Shown piece by piece: positions 1 through 8,728 of a stretch of 14,907 bases of DNA. Below the pieces are notes generated by a model. That model was not told the DNA's origin. It made no database searches and was given only the letters and a program-made list of their open reading frames with translations. This DNA is from Irineochytrium annulatum (lineage: Eukaryota; Chytridiomycota; Chytridiomycetes; Chytridiales; Chytridiaceae): the NCBI GenBank assembly GCA_027600665.1, contig JADGJL010000728.1, positions 1-14,907 of the forward strand. The letters are read 5' to 3'. Both the position numbers and the translations under genes were made by a program. Within the stretch, counting starts at the first letter, position 1. The number at the start of each line of letters is the position of its first letter.

Positions 1-84
1 ATTGGGGGCAGGGGACCGGGGAGCAGGAGGGCGAGCGTGGCTGTTAGGGAGGAGCAGTGGGAGATGACGCCGGAGCTGGCTTAG
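1..84 (+). CDS. Possible C-terminal end of a plus-strand gene (5' partial)
   Basis: Frame 1 is open from the window edge to a TAG at 82-84. It reads as a plausible hydrophilic C-terminus, with an RRASV stretch followed by REEQWEMTPELA. The sequence is GC-rich up to the stop and turns sharply AT-rich within about 40 bases after it, as happens at gene ends elsewhere in the window. No start or domain is visible, and a second frame (frame 2) is also open over most of the stretch. The call rests on composition and the position of the stop; no function can be given. Confidence 0.35.
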   Translation: MGGRGPGSRRASVAVREEQWEMTPELA

Positions 85-1680
85 AGAGGGAATTTTTCTA
101 GGGTTGGGCGGCGCACGGAACAATTCGCGTCAAGTGTCATGTTTCTTTTTTGTTATTTGGATTTGCATTTCGTGTCCCCCTTTTTCTTCCTTTTGGTGGG
201 TTTGACTTCGCTGTTTATTGGATTATTTTTCACGACTTTTATTGACGTTTTAATGCACTCCCTTTTTTTTTTTTTTTATCATCCGGTACTTTTATCTTTG
301 GAATATTAATGCACGTCTATTTATTTGAGATGGAGACGGTATAATCGGTAGTTTAGAGGGACGGATTAACCACTTGATAATGCTTCACTGACTTTTCACT
401 CTTGTTTGTTTCTGGCAAGCTTTGTAAGCCTCCCTTTAACTCCTTGCACACTTCTTATTATCACATCCCCACAGCATGCCTTTCCCATCGTTGTTTGGTC
501 TTCAATGGTACTTTGATGATTTGTTGATCTGGGCCCTTGCTGCTCTATCTTGTCAGTCAGTACATAATGCGCACTTCGTAATTCCTGTTCCTCCTTCCTG
601 TTCTCCTCCGTAATCAACGGACTTTCTTCTTTCCTTTAGGTTCCATTTCACTGCTCCCCAACGGCTTGGACATTTCCCCTCGTCTTGCCTTTTCGACTAT
701 TTATGTGGCCGGGCTTTATCAACCTTGTCGGCATCTCTGCCCTAGTCCGACACTGCTTTCTTCGTTATAATTTGTCTCTTGAGATGGTGTACATTGGTTT
801 TCTTGTTGTCGTTTAGTGGTTTGTTGGTTTAGATGGAAGGAGATGGACTCTGTGCCAGTTGTTACCGATCCTAATTCGCCGTCGCCTGCTTCCTTCTCCC
901 GTTATTATTACTCATTATTTTCCTTCCTGCTCCCTTTGTTCGTTTGCTGGGACTCTTCTTATTTATTACTGAAATCTGGATGTCTCGGTTTCCAACTGCT
1001 TTAGCAGTTAGTTCCTTTCCAGCCACTTCTTCCTATTAAGTTAGTCTAACCCGCTTCACGACCAATCCCCCGCGTGTCTCCCTCGCAGATTGCTCTCGCC
1101 CTTCCGCGCCGTTGGTTGATTGCCTCCTCCTCTTTAGAACTCTTGTCTTTATCTTTCAATGAAAATCCTTGTAGTATGTTCCTTTTTAATTACGCCCCCG
1201 CTCCCGACTTATCCACCTATCAACAACCGATCCTACCAATGTATTTAAGTGCACGCTAAGAAAACCCTAAATTATTCTTAACTAATGGGAAAGTATAACA
1301 CCACTGGTGGGTTAAACTTTTTACCCTGAGCTCTTGGGATATTCGATTTTTGTACTTAAGCTCTGCGACTCCATTTAATTAGAAGGAAGGGTATTTCATG
1401 TTAGGCGGCGATATGGGCTTACGACAGTGGCAAGACTCCTTTATCAAACGATATTTCTTATTTTCCCTCTCAAAGTGCAAAAAAATGTTCTTTACTTTGT
1501 TGTGTGGACCGCATGCCAGTATGAGTACAGATGAGAGGATACAGATAATGTGAGGAGGTGCTACAGTGAAATGTGAAAGAATGTGAGGAAGGTTAACGGT
1601 TACTACGGAACGGTGTCAACTGAAGTACTAATTAACAAGACGTGAGAGGTGGTAGAGATGCTCCGTATTGAAAGAGCAAA
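85..1680. other. AT-rich intergenic spacer, no gene supported
   Basis: Short open frames of 60 to 75 codons occur on both strands (for example 396-617 minus and 816-1004 plus). They have no coding-type third-position bias, no recognisable protein pattern and no splice partners. A run of 15 T lies at 263-277. The right part holds the 3' flank of the acidic-protein gene, whose stop is at 1681; no canonical AATAAA is seen just downstream of that stop on the minus strand. I see no tRNA or rRNA. Confidence 0.6.
263..277. repeat. Homopolymer run of 15 T
   Basis: Fifteen consecutive T in the AT-rich spacer, read directly. It could be a length-variable simple repeat or a nucleosome-excluding poly(dA:dT) tract. 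No flanking direct repeats or coding sequence suggest a retroposed copy. Confidence 0.8.
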
Positions 1681-2756
1681 TCACACAATCACAAAGTCCT
1701 CTTCATCATCATTATCGGCAGCGACAACTAGCCGGTTCTCGCTCTCGAGGATCACGGCGTCCTCGTCCTCCTCTTCCGCGTCCTCGGGCTGATCCCAGGC
1801 CATCAGGACGTCGACGTCAATGTCGTCGTCCTCCGGCGGAGGGTATGTGGGTCTCGCCCGTACCTCCCGGACCTCCTCCCTTGCTGGTGGAATGGTCGGG
1901 CCGTCCGTAGCGTCCTCCTCTTCGTCTTCCTCCTCAACGCCCTCGTGCTCTTCTTGTACCTCCTCGTCTTCCTCCCCTCCTTCTTCCGCCAGCCCACCGT
2001 CATCCTCAACCTCAACCTTCTGGTCCGGTGCCCTTGTCATCATGGGCCCACACCACCCGCCCGGCACATTCGGCAGCGCGAAATCGTCGCGCGTCGCATC
2101 CCCATCATCGACCACATCGTCGACCTTCATGTCTTCTTGGTCTTCGTCATCATCCTCATCCTCATCATCTGAGCTGTCGGAATCCTCATACGTATCCTCG
2201 TCCTCCCGCTTTTCGGCCAACGAGGACGACCGCGCCGAGTCCGACTTGGCCGCGTATGCTTCCTCCGGCTCCTCTGGCGCCTCGATGTCACCTTCACCTG
2301 TCGACCATTTGTTAAAACTGGCGGTGTGGCTAAGCAACATCGTTGGATGAGAAGAATACTCACCACACACCCAAAGCCTCAGGCCCGCAACCTTCTTGCC
2401 CTCCCACCAGCCAACGCCTCCAGTCTCGATATCCCCCCGCTCTTCTCTTGCAACACGTCTTGGGGGCGCAACACCACCCACTTGCAGGAACAGGTCCAGC
2501 GTCGTCGATATCGGGACAGTCCAGCGAAACATATCGGTGCCGCTGTCACCGGTGGCTGGCGGGCTCGTCGGGCCGGGAATGTATGTGCATCGTGTCTGCT
2601 GCTGCGCGTCCCTGTCAGCAAAGGGCCGGCAAGGGGCTCAGGCACAAGGGTTCTCACCTTCTGGTGCGGCGACGAGGGCATGGCCGGGCACGGCGTCGTG
2701 GTCGTCGGGTGATGGCGCCTGGCGCTGCGGCGGCGGGACTTGTCGGTCGTCGACAT
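1681..2756 (-). CDS. Acidic hypothetical protein, 3 exons, C-terminal Atg8-binding-like motif
   Basis: Proposed exons are 2658-2756, 2364-2601 and 1681-2297, giving about 317 residues. Introns are 2602-2657 (GTGAGA..GCGCAG) and 2298-2363 (GTGAGT..GACAG, with a TTTAAC branch-like motif); phases agree. The first exon has almost only G/C in third positions. Residues 1-33 are basic and Ser/Thr/Pro-rich. The next block has a globular look, with MFRWTVPISTTLDLFLQVGG and later GWWEGKKVAGLRLWVCG. From about residue 115 the chain is dominated by Asp/Glu runs. The last nine residues are DDEEDFVIV, an aromatic-x-x-aliphatic core behind acids, the usual form of an LC3/Atg8-interacting motif. I do not recognise the family. 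The serine-rich plus-strand ORF over the same bases is its mirror. The start could lie further upstream, because an AG precedes the ATG directly. Confidence 0.7.
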
Positions 2757-3225
2757 CTGCTAAGGGAGGGTATCGGGGTGCGGTCGAGTGTGAAGCTGCA
2801 GTCGACGGTCGGGGGTCGGGGTGGCACTCGGTGAGTCGGTGACAGCGGGTACCTCGGCAGGGCAGCGTGACGCGGCGGCGTGCAGCCCAGGTGTTGCGGG
2901 TCGTTACGTAGCTCCACGTCCAGCGATTAGTCGCTGAGGGGCACGGGTGAAGTTGCCTCTAAAACGCGATGCGATCACGAGAACCCACTCGGGACTCTCC
3001 CTGGCAGGCTGACCTCGGCGCAGGCGAGATGGGCGATGACGCCACGGCAGCTGCGGTTGGCGAGCTTGGATTGGATGGGGCGCGCCGGGATCGACAGGCA
3101 ATGTGGAGATCGCGGTGCGTAGATCCGCTCCGTCGCCTCGTCGCGGCCTGGGCGGCCGAGAAGCTCTTTTCGTAGCGCTCTGCCGCCGGTCGCAGCGCCG
3201 TCGGTTCGCGAGCGAATGTTCCTTG
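2757..3225. other. Unresolved GC-rich stretch upstream of the acidic-protein gene
   Basis: This stretch should hold the promoter and 5' leader of the minus-strand acidic-protein gene. Both strands carry open frames that look partly coding. On plus, an open frame (about 3047-3225) ends TTG just before a GTGATT donor and could be an upstream exon of the terminal exon at 3277-3366. On minus, the frame 2959-3291 has G/C-rich third positions in its first half and then becomes Arg/Pro/Ser-rich. No model is clean enough to call a gene. Confidence 0.4.
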
Positions 3226-3276
3226 GTGATTATTTGTTGTTAGTATCTCTTTCACCTGACTAGCCATGCCGTGCAG

Positions 3277-3366
3277 GCCGCGATTAGGCACGTCGCGACC
3301 GACGACCTGACAGGGTGGAAGTACAACAACGCGGATGTGCTTCTATCCGTTATTCTTTCGCAATGA
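3277..3366 (+). CDS. Candidate terminal exon of a plus-strand gene (upstream exons unresolved)
   Basis: After a GTGCAG acceptor the plus frame reads 29 residues to a TGA at 3364-3366, including DDLTGWKYNNADVLLSVILS. This is a well-mixed, protein-like sequence. The likely intron is 3226-3276 (51 nt), starting GTGATT and containing a CTGAC branch-like motif 16 nt before the acceptor; its size matches other introns here. An AATAAATAAA poly(A)-signal cluster follows at 3395-3404. The upstream exon would be the frame ending at 3225, but no start codon could be tied to it. The opposite strand is also partly open, so strand assignment rests on the stop, the splice site and the poly(A) signal. Confidence 0.3.
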   Translation, partial: AAIRHVATDDLTGWKYNNADVLLSVILSQ

Positions 3367-3394
3367 CCGTGTTAATTTTAGCAGACATAATGTA

Positions 3395-3404
3395 AATAAA
3401 TAAA
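3395..3404 (+). terminator. Overlapping AATAAA poly(A) signals
   Basis: Two overlapping AATAAA hexamers lie 29 bases after the stop of the candidate plus-strand exon. They are in the 100-base gap between that stop and the convergent UVSSA stop at 3466, so they fit the plus-strand transcript. Confidence 0.5.
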
Positions 3405-3465
3405 ATGAATCATAAACTGCACGCGAATCGTTCTTCATCAACGCCCATTTTGATGAATTTGCACA

Positions 3466-5043
3466 TTACTTCCGCTTCTTCTTCTTGGTGAATGCCTCCA
3501 ATTGCTCGCTTAAAAAACTCCTGCCCTTTCTCTTTTTCTTCTCCGCCGGCAACCCCACCGCTGCGGCAACATCGTCCGCCAGATCCTTCCACCCAAACTC
3601 CTTCACCAACGACCTATCCAATGGGTCACCTTGTTCATCTCTCGGAATTATTGGCCCATGCAAAGGGCACCGCTTCAGATCCCGCCTAGGGCAGAGCTTG
3701 CCGTTCCTCAGCCGCGCTCCGCACGCCGGGATGGCCTCACCGCCACCAGGGTCCTCCGCTGTTGCCGGCTCCTTCCCTTTCGCCTTCTTGCTGGGGCGCA
3801 CGTCCACCTCCTCGAACTCCTCGTCGTCGAACTCGTCATCATCCGCCTCCGCCCGCGCGTGCGAGAGCTTGATGATGGTGTCAGCCCGCGATATGGCGGC
3901 TTCGTTGAACGTCTTAAGCTCCGTGATCCTCCTCAGGTTTTGCGTTTGAACGCGAGCATCCTTGTAATACGGCTTAAAATCGCATTCCAAGAACCGAAGC
4001 TTCGCTTACCGGCACATCGGCTCTGCTCGCAGACCTCACCCACTTCACCAGCGCTGGACGATACTTGGAGACGGCGAGCTTAAGGCACTCGCGCAGAGCA
4101 TCATAGATGACCTTATTGTCGGCGTTTTCATTTATGATCCCAGCGCCGTCGCCTGTCAGCAGAAGGCTAACCGTCACCTCATGCCCAGCCTTTACAGAAC
4201 GTAAAAGATCCCAGTCACCCGAGTCGACAGGAGCCCGCTCCCTCGAATCCTCGAATCCGGGAATGAGCATTTCGAAACAGCTTTGCTGGTAAGTATCAGC
4301 ATGTTGCAAAGCACGCAGTGGAACCCACCATCCTCTGCAAATTCTCAAGGATGTCCCCACTCGTGTCGTCCATATCTTTCATGTCGGCTAAGTAGATGCG
4401 CGTGATCAGAGCGTTTTTCTTATTCTAGCAATGACAGTGTTATGTGCAGGAAGAACAACAACCAATCACCTCCGCGGGATCCGGCTTATCATCGACATCA
4501 AATATCTTCAAGTGTTTGTTCATGTAATGATACCCCACGTCAAGCTAAGAGTAACTTTTAGACCCGCGTTATAATCTGACAACCTGAAGCCATAGCAATG
4601 CAGCAGACCTGTTTGTACATGAACCCGTACTTCCCTTGCCACCGACCAAAGAGCGCGAGCGCCAGCTCCCTGCACTTGGCGGCATAGTGCTCGGGTTTCG
4701 GTAGCTTCCCATCCATGATCCCGGCCGCCCTGCATGCGAACTGCTGGAAGTCGTCGAGCAGCAGCATCCGGAAGCTGTGCGAGAGCTCGAACAGCTCGCC
4801 GACGACCTGGAGGGCGAAGAAGCGGGAGACAGAGTTGGTGGCGTTGAGGTACTTGAAGAGGCAGGACCAGGCGATGCGTTCGTTGGCGGAATCACTCTTG
4901 CAAAGGGCCTTGAGCTCGATGATGGCGTCGCGAGTCTTTTGGGCGCTCAGGACTGAGCCGCACCGCAGTGGATTGATTTAAAACAGGCGAACCTCGGGGC
5001 GCACGCCGCCGTCCTCGACAAGACCCTTAATTAAAGCTTCCAT
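3466..5043 (-). CDS. UVSSA: UV-stimulated scaffold protein A homologue (transcription-coupled repair), 6 exons
   Basis: In animals UVSSA joins RNA polymerase II stalled at DNA damage, works with CSA/CSB and USP7, and recruits TFIIH in transcription-coupled nucleotide excision repair. Exons: 4993-5043, 4609-4935, 4470-4544, 4329-4424, 4010-4285 and 3466-3972; introns are 37 to 64 nt and all phase 0. The product is about 443 residues, shorter than the roughly 700 of human UVSSA. Residues 1-150 match the VHS-like N-terminal domain, with FKYLNATNSVSRFFALQVVG and LDVGYHYMNKHLKIF. An acidic stretch with EEFEEVDV near residue 328 resembles the TFIIH p62-binding segment. The hallmark C-terminal zinc finger (DUF2043) is C359-x9-C369-x7-C377-x2-H380 followed by IIPRDE. 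The tail is Lys-rich, a probable nuclear signal. The last intron may instead end at 3961, removing four residues. The first donor (GTTCGC) is the weakest join. Confidence 0.93.
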
Positions 5044-5227
5044 CCCATCCCATGATCCTTCCTGTCAGGTGGCCGATGCTGTTGGCACTGAGGCTTGTGG
5101 CGTGCGGCGTTGGAGGAGATCAGCGGCTTGTCATTTTCGGTAGAGGTAGAGCAATGCATCGATCATGGCATCCGCCCCCATCCCCGCCAGAGGATTTCAT
5201 CCGCAGACGGCGGCCTAACGCGACGTG
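5044..5227. other. Upstream flank of the UVSSA gene
   Basis: This 184-base stretch separates the UVSSA start from the LRR-gene remnant. It should contain the UVSSA promoter and leader. No TATA box or other motif could be assigned, and no open frame with coding character was found. Confidence 0.4.
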
Positions 5228-5478
5228 AATTTCGACGTCTCACGACGCTGTTTCTCGAGCCACCGCTCTGACGGTCGAGATCGCGCTGGGAAAGATGGAA
5301 TTTTGCGGTTGGGTGGCATGCGGAGAGACTTAAGCTTGCGAAAGCGGGTTGGGAGGACGGTTATAAGCCGGCTGACGCCGACAGCGGCCTTGGTGGAGCT
5401 GCTGCCGGGTGACGACAGGATAATGGGGACCGCGTACCTGACCGTGAGGTTCAAGCGTCTGGTGGTGCACACCTGGTG
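5228..5478 (-). pseudogene. Frameshifted remnant of a leucine-rich-repeat gene (paralogue of 6569-8728)
   Basis: Read on the minus strand, this piece aligns with the LRR gene at about 7055-7295. The remnant has RLNLTV, then SSPGSSSTKAAVGVSRLITV, then RFRKLKSLR. The gene has SLNLVG, then PPSPGSSTTTPVGVDHLLTV, then RLPKLKSLR. Over 5320-5400 against 7127-7207 about 58 of 81 bases match in an ungapped hand alignment. The remnant needs two one-base deletions to keep alignment: one before the LNL motif and one between KSLR and the SAISTV stretch that matches SSISAV. In the restored register a TGA falls at 5240-5242. No start, flanking repeat or further LRR units were found, so it is a partial, decayed duplicate. 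A bona fide short gene is unlikely. Confidence 0.65.
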
Positions 5479-5693
5479 GCCTGCTCGTCTACCGCTTCAG
5501 TCTCAGAGTCAGGTAGCGGTTCTATTATGTTGCTCCTCACTACGCGTGGAGGTGCCGGAGGCCGGGTTGAAGGACGAGGAGGCGTCGATGGGGCGGCCGG
5601 GAGCCGCGCCTTTTTAGGACCCGCCCTTAATGCTCCACTTATATCGCTCGCTATCGTCCCGTTCAACTCAATAGGTGTTGTCCTCGTTCATAG

Positions 5694-6033
5694 GTGTATA
5701 GAAGGGGCTATAGCGTGCCTGGAACTCTGCGAGCCTACGAAGATTGTAAAAAACCGAGATTCTCGATCAGCTTTCAATGGATGCTGCCCCTACCGGACGC
5801 CGAATGTGAAGTGGTGGACAGGTTGAGGGCGCTAGGTGCTAGGTGATTATATTCTGCCAACGATGAGGAAGCCGCCGGATTTGGCTCTACAATGGAAGTA
5901 CTAGAAGAGCTGTACAAAGCGGAAGCAGGGGACTGACGATGGCGTCTACAAGAATAGTATAGGGGATGTATGTCTTTGTTTGCAGGAGAAATTTGTGGGC
6001 GAAAACCTCATTGATTTGAATGCATGCAGGTAG
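5694..6033 (+). CDS. Candidate 3' exons of an unrecognised plus-strand gene
   Basis: After a CATAG acceptor ending at 5693, the plus frame reads 50 protein-like codons including RAYEDCKKPRFSISFQWMLP and PDAECEVVDRLRALGA, to a TGA at 5844-5846. The same frame resumes after that TGA with NDEEAAGFGSTMEVLEELYK to 5936. A third segment after TTTGCAG (acceptor ending about 5988) reads EKFVGENLIDLNACR to a TAG at 6031-6033. A phase-consistent model removes 5811-5867 (GTGGTG..GATGAG, 57 nt) and joins GAA before the GTACTA donor near 5898 to GAG after TTTGCAG. AATAAA at 6328 could end the transcript. No upstream exon or start was located, and the donors are not strong. It may be a decayed gene; family unknown. 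Confidence 0.3.
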
Positions 6034-6327
6034 AGACATGAAGTAAAGGCAAGGAACGGCGAGCCGGAAGTCTAGCCTGACTTAAAGTTGAAGGAAATAT
6101 TTGGCCGTGATGGCTGCTGCAGTTTGGGTTTGTTACCACAGATGACGACCGAGAACGAATGAACATCCTTTGTATGTTCTGATAAAATGCGACAGAAAGT
6201 AAAATCAAAAATACATCTGCATGCGCAACTTCGTGGTTATTAAATTATAGCCATGGGTGCAATACGATTAAATCCCTTGCTCCCGTGCAGTCCCCCACAA
6301 AAGAAGTCTGCAAACAATTCTGACGCG

Positions 6328-6333
6328 AATAAA
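6328..6333 (+). terminator. AATAAA poly(A) signal, plus strand
   Basis: An AATAAA hexamer 295 bases after the TAG of the plus-strand candidate at 5694-6033. It fits a 3' end for that transcript if the gene is real. Confidence 0.35.
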
Positions 6334-6334
6334 G

Positions 6335-6344
6335 TTTATTTATT
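6335..6344 (-). terminator. Overlapping AATAAA poly(A) signals, minus strand
   Basis: Two overlapping AATAAA hexamers on the minus strand, about 225 bases past the stop of the LRR gene. They are the nearest canonical signals downstream of it. Confidence 0.5.
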
Positions 6345-6568
6345 CAGCCTAGAGACGGCGGTGTAAACTAATAGTTGGGAGATAGGTACATAAGGAATAT
6401 AAGGAGAACACTGCACGTAACTTAACTATCTGAAAATACAGGAGGGGTAGAAGTTTGAAGTTGCCAAGGAAAGGGTAGGAGAACGAAGTATACAACCGCT
6501 GCTCTAATATTTTCAACACAATCACGGGGAACATATTTCTCCCCTCGCCTGCACGGGCATGCAATCTC

Positions 6569-8728
6569 TCACAAGTTCAACACCCCGATCCCGAGGCCCA
6601 TCGCAACGCCAACCATCCCCCTCGCCTTAACTTCCGCCTCCGCCGCCTCCAGCACCACCGGCGCGGCCCCCTCGAGCTCCAGCATCCTCAGCGACTTCCC
6701 TTTAGCCAAAAGCGTCCTCAGCGCCGCCTCGGACCTGATCCCGCCACACGGCGACAGCACGAGCGCGTCCAGGACCTGGCAGTGTCTAGCGAGCGCCCTC
6801 AGCGTCCGATCCGAGCTTGGCCACCCGCGTACCTCGAGGCCGCGTAACGACCGCCCACGACGCTCCAAAAACTCCAGCAACGCCATCTCGAGCTCCGGGT
6901 GCGGGAGCAGCGTCTCTTGCCCTTCCGTACTATCAGTGGCGGCGGCGGCGGTGATGGAGACGTTCCTGAGACTCTGGCCGTTCACGAGCGCGCGGACGCA
7001 GCCAGCGGAGTCAGGTGAGTCGGAGGGGGAGCAGGAAGAGAGCGCGAGGTCCTCGAGGACGGGGCAACCGATCAGGACGGCCGAGATCGAACTCGGGGAG
7101 ACCGGGGAGCGTGTGCGAGTCGGGGTGCGAAGGGACTTGAGCTTGGGCAGGCGGGAAGCGATGACGGTCAGGAGGTGGTCGACGCCGACCGGGGTTGTGG
7201 TCGAGCTACCGGGGGACGGCGGCGCGTCGGAGCAGGGTGAGGCGTCGATCGGGTGGCCGACGAGGTTAAGGGATTCAAGGGATGGGCAGCGCTCGATAAT
7301 GGCGATTAGATCCGATGTCTGGAGCGCGGGTTGGGAGTCGGCCGTGGCGTCGTGGGCGGCGAGATCGTCTTCCGCCCTGATCTCGAGCTTCTTAAGTGTT
7401 GCGCAGCCGACACGCTCCGCAACGAAGTGGAACACGGTCGACGCGATGGCGTTCGAGTCAATGCTGAGAGACTCGCACCTAGCCAGAACGGCCGCGAGCG
7501 CGGCGAGGTTTTCCGAGGGCCCGCGACGCTTTAAGTGGGACTCAACGACGCCGTAGGACGACGACGATACCGAGTCGTCCAGCTCGAGCGACGATTGAGA
7601 GACGTCCACCACCGACGCCGCTGCCGTCTCGGCAGCCTTCGCCGTCCCCGAACCGCCGTGGAGAGTGTGTACGGCCAGATGCGCGAGCCTGTTCGAGCTG
7701 GCGCCGTTTCCGAGGATAATGTCGAGAGCATCGAGGTCCAGTGGCTGCGAGGACGCGAGAAGGACGGTCTCCAGGTTGGGCGCAAAGCGGATGACGGCGC
7801 CGAGCAGGTCGTCCGAAGCCGAGGCGTCGAGTGCACGGAGATCGACGCGGCGGATGGCGGCTGCTTGGGCGCGGGAGCGGACGGCTGCCGTGATGAATCG
7901 CTCAACGGAGGGTACGTTGGAGAGCTCCGGGTCGGCCCAGTTAAAGCCGCGCAGCCGGTCAGCCAGGGTCTGAGGGGCGTTGCCGTTGTGGTGCCCGTGT
8001 TCCAAGATCGGGCTCGTGGGCGAAAGGATTGCCGAGTTACGCGGCGAGGCGGCGGCGTTGAGGAGCGTGTGCTCGCTCTCGGAGATGGAGTAGTCCATCG
8101 AGACACGGGATCTCCGAGCGACGACTGACGGCGGTGTCTGCTCGCGGGCAGTCGCCAGGCCCGCAGCGGCGACGCCGGCGGCGGCAGATGCGGCACCCAT
8201 GGCTGCCAAGGCGGCGTTATAGTGGGCAGTAGGTGACATGGGCGAACTCGGGTAGGATCCAAGGAAGTCCGCGTCGAGATCCTGCTTCGGCAGTGCCGAC
8301 GAACTTCTGCCATGCATCTTTAGCCACAGCTCCATGGCGGCAATGCATGCCTCAACCTGCTGACGCCTGGGACCCGGACCCGCCGGCTTCGTGTCAGTCG
8401 ATTCCGGCTTCGTCGGGTCCTCAGGCGGCGCGTCCAACAACGCCGGCGGAGGTGTGGAAAGCCTGTCGCCCGCCAGTTCGAGCGCCAGGGTCTCCTTCAG
8501 CAGCGCCATGGCGAATCGAAGAACGGGGCGAACCTATGAGGTACCAATTTTGTTTAGATTATCTTCAGCAAAGGAGGGAAAGTCATCTCGTCCTCTTCTC
8601 AATCTTCCCAACTGCAACGGCCAAAGGAAACTTACGGTATCCATGACAATTAAATCAATACTTGGATGAACAGAACTTCGTCTTCGGGAGGTGTTGAGAG
8701 GGGCCGGGAGTGGGACGTCGATTGGCAT
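6569..8728 (-). CDS. Leucine-rich-repeat-like hypothetical protein, 2 exons
   Basis: Exon 1 is 8636-8728 and exon 2 is 6569-8533, joined in phase 0 across a 102-nt intron with a consensus GTAAGT donor, a TCTAAAC branch-like motif and CATAG acceptor; the product is about 685 residues. The ATG at 8509 could serve as an unspliced start, but the spliced form gives MDT-VRPVLRFAMALLKETLAL, a better N-terminus. Residues about 137-165 are Ala-rich and low complexity. From about residue 235 onward, irregular leucine-rich units recur, such as LETVLLASSQPLDLDALDII, LESLNLVG, KLKSLR, SLRGLEVRGW and SLRMLELEG, like F-box-associated LRR proteins. No F-box is evident. The protein is presumably intracellular, since no signal peptide or membrane segment is seen. 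Function is unknown; such repeats usually bind proteins. A decayed partial copy lies at 5228-5478. Confidence 0.85.

Larger units (their letters stand above)
6034..6568. other. Convergent 3' intergenic region, no gene supported
   Basis: AT-rich sequence between the plus-strand candidate ending at 6033 and the minus-strand LRR gene ending at 6569. It contains poly(A) hexamers for both directions within 17 bases (6328-6344). The small minus-strand frames at 6008-6208 and 6349-6564 lack coding bias and are not called. Confidence 0.55.

Noticed and set aside
1820..2350. Plus-strand serine-rich ORF of 176 codons
   Set aside because: It is the mirror of the Asp/Glu-rich exon on the minus strand, which has phase-consistent splice sites and a clean C-terminus.
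2959..3291. Minus-strand ORF of 110 codons
   Set aside because: The first half is GC3-rich, but the rest becomes Arg/Pro/Ser low complexity and no join to the acidic-protein gene kept phase. The plus-strand exon with a poly(A) signal competes for the same DNA.
5225..5617. Plus-strand ORF of 130 codons as a gene
   Set aside because: Its recognisable part is the antisense of the decayed LRR copy, and no splice partners or coding bias support it.
6936..7556. Plus-strand ORF of 206 codons
   Set aside because: It is antisense to the long open LRR exon and Arg/Ser-rich, as expected for a shadow frame in GC-rich coding DNA. Its resemblance to the plus ORF at 5225-5617 reflects the minus-strand duplicate.
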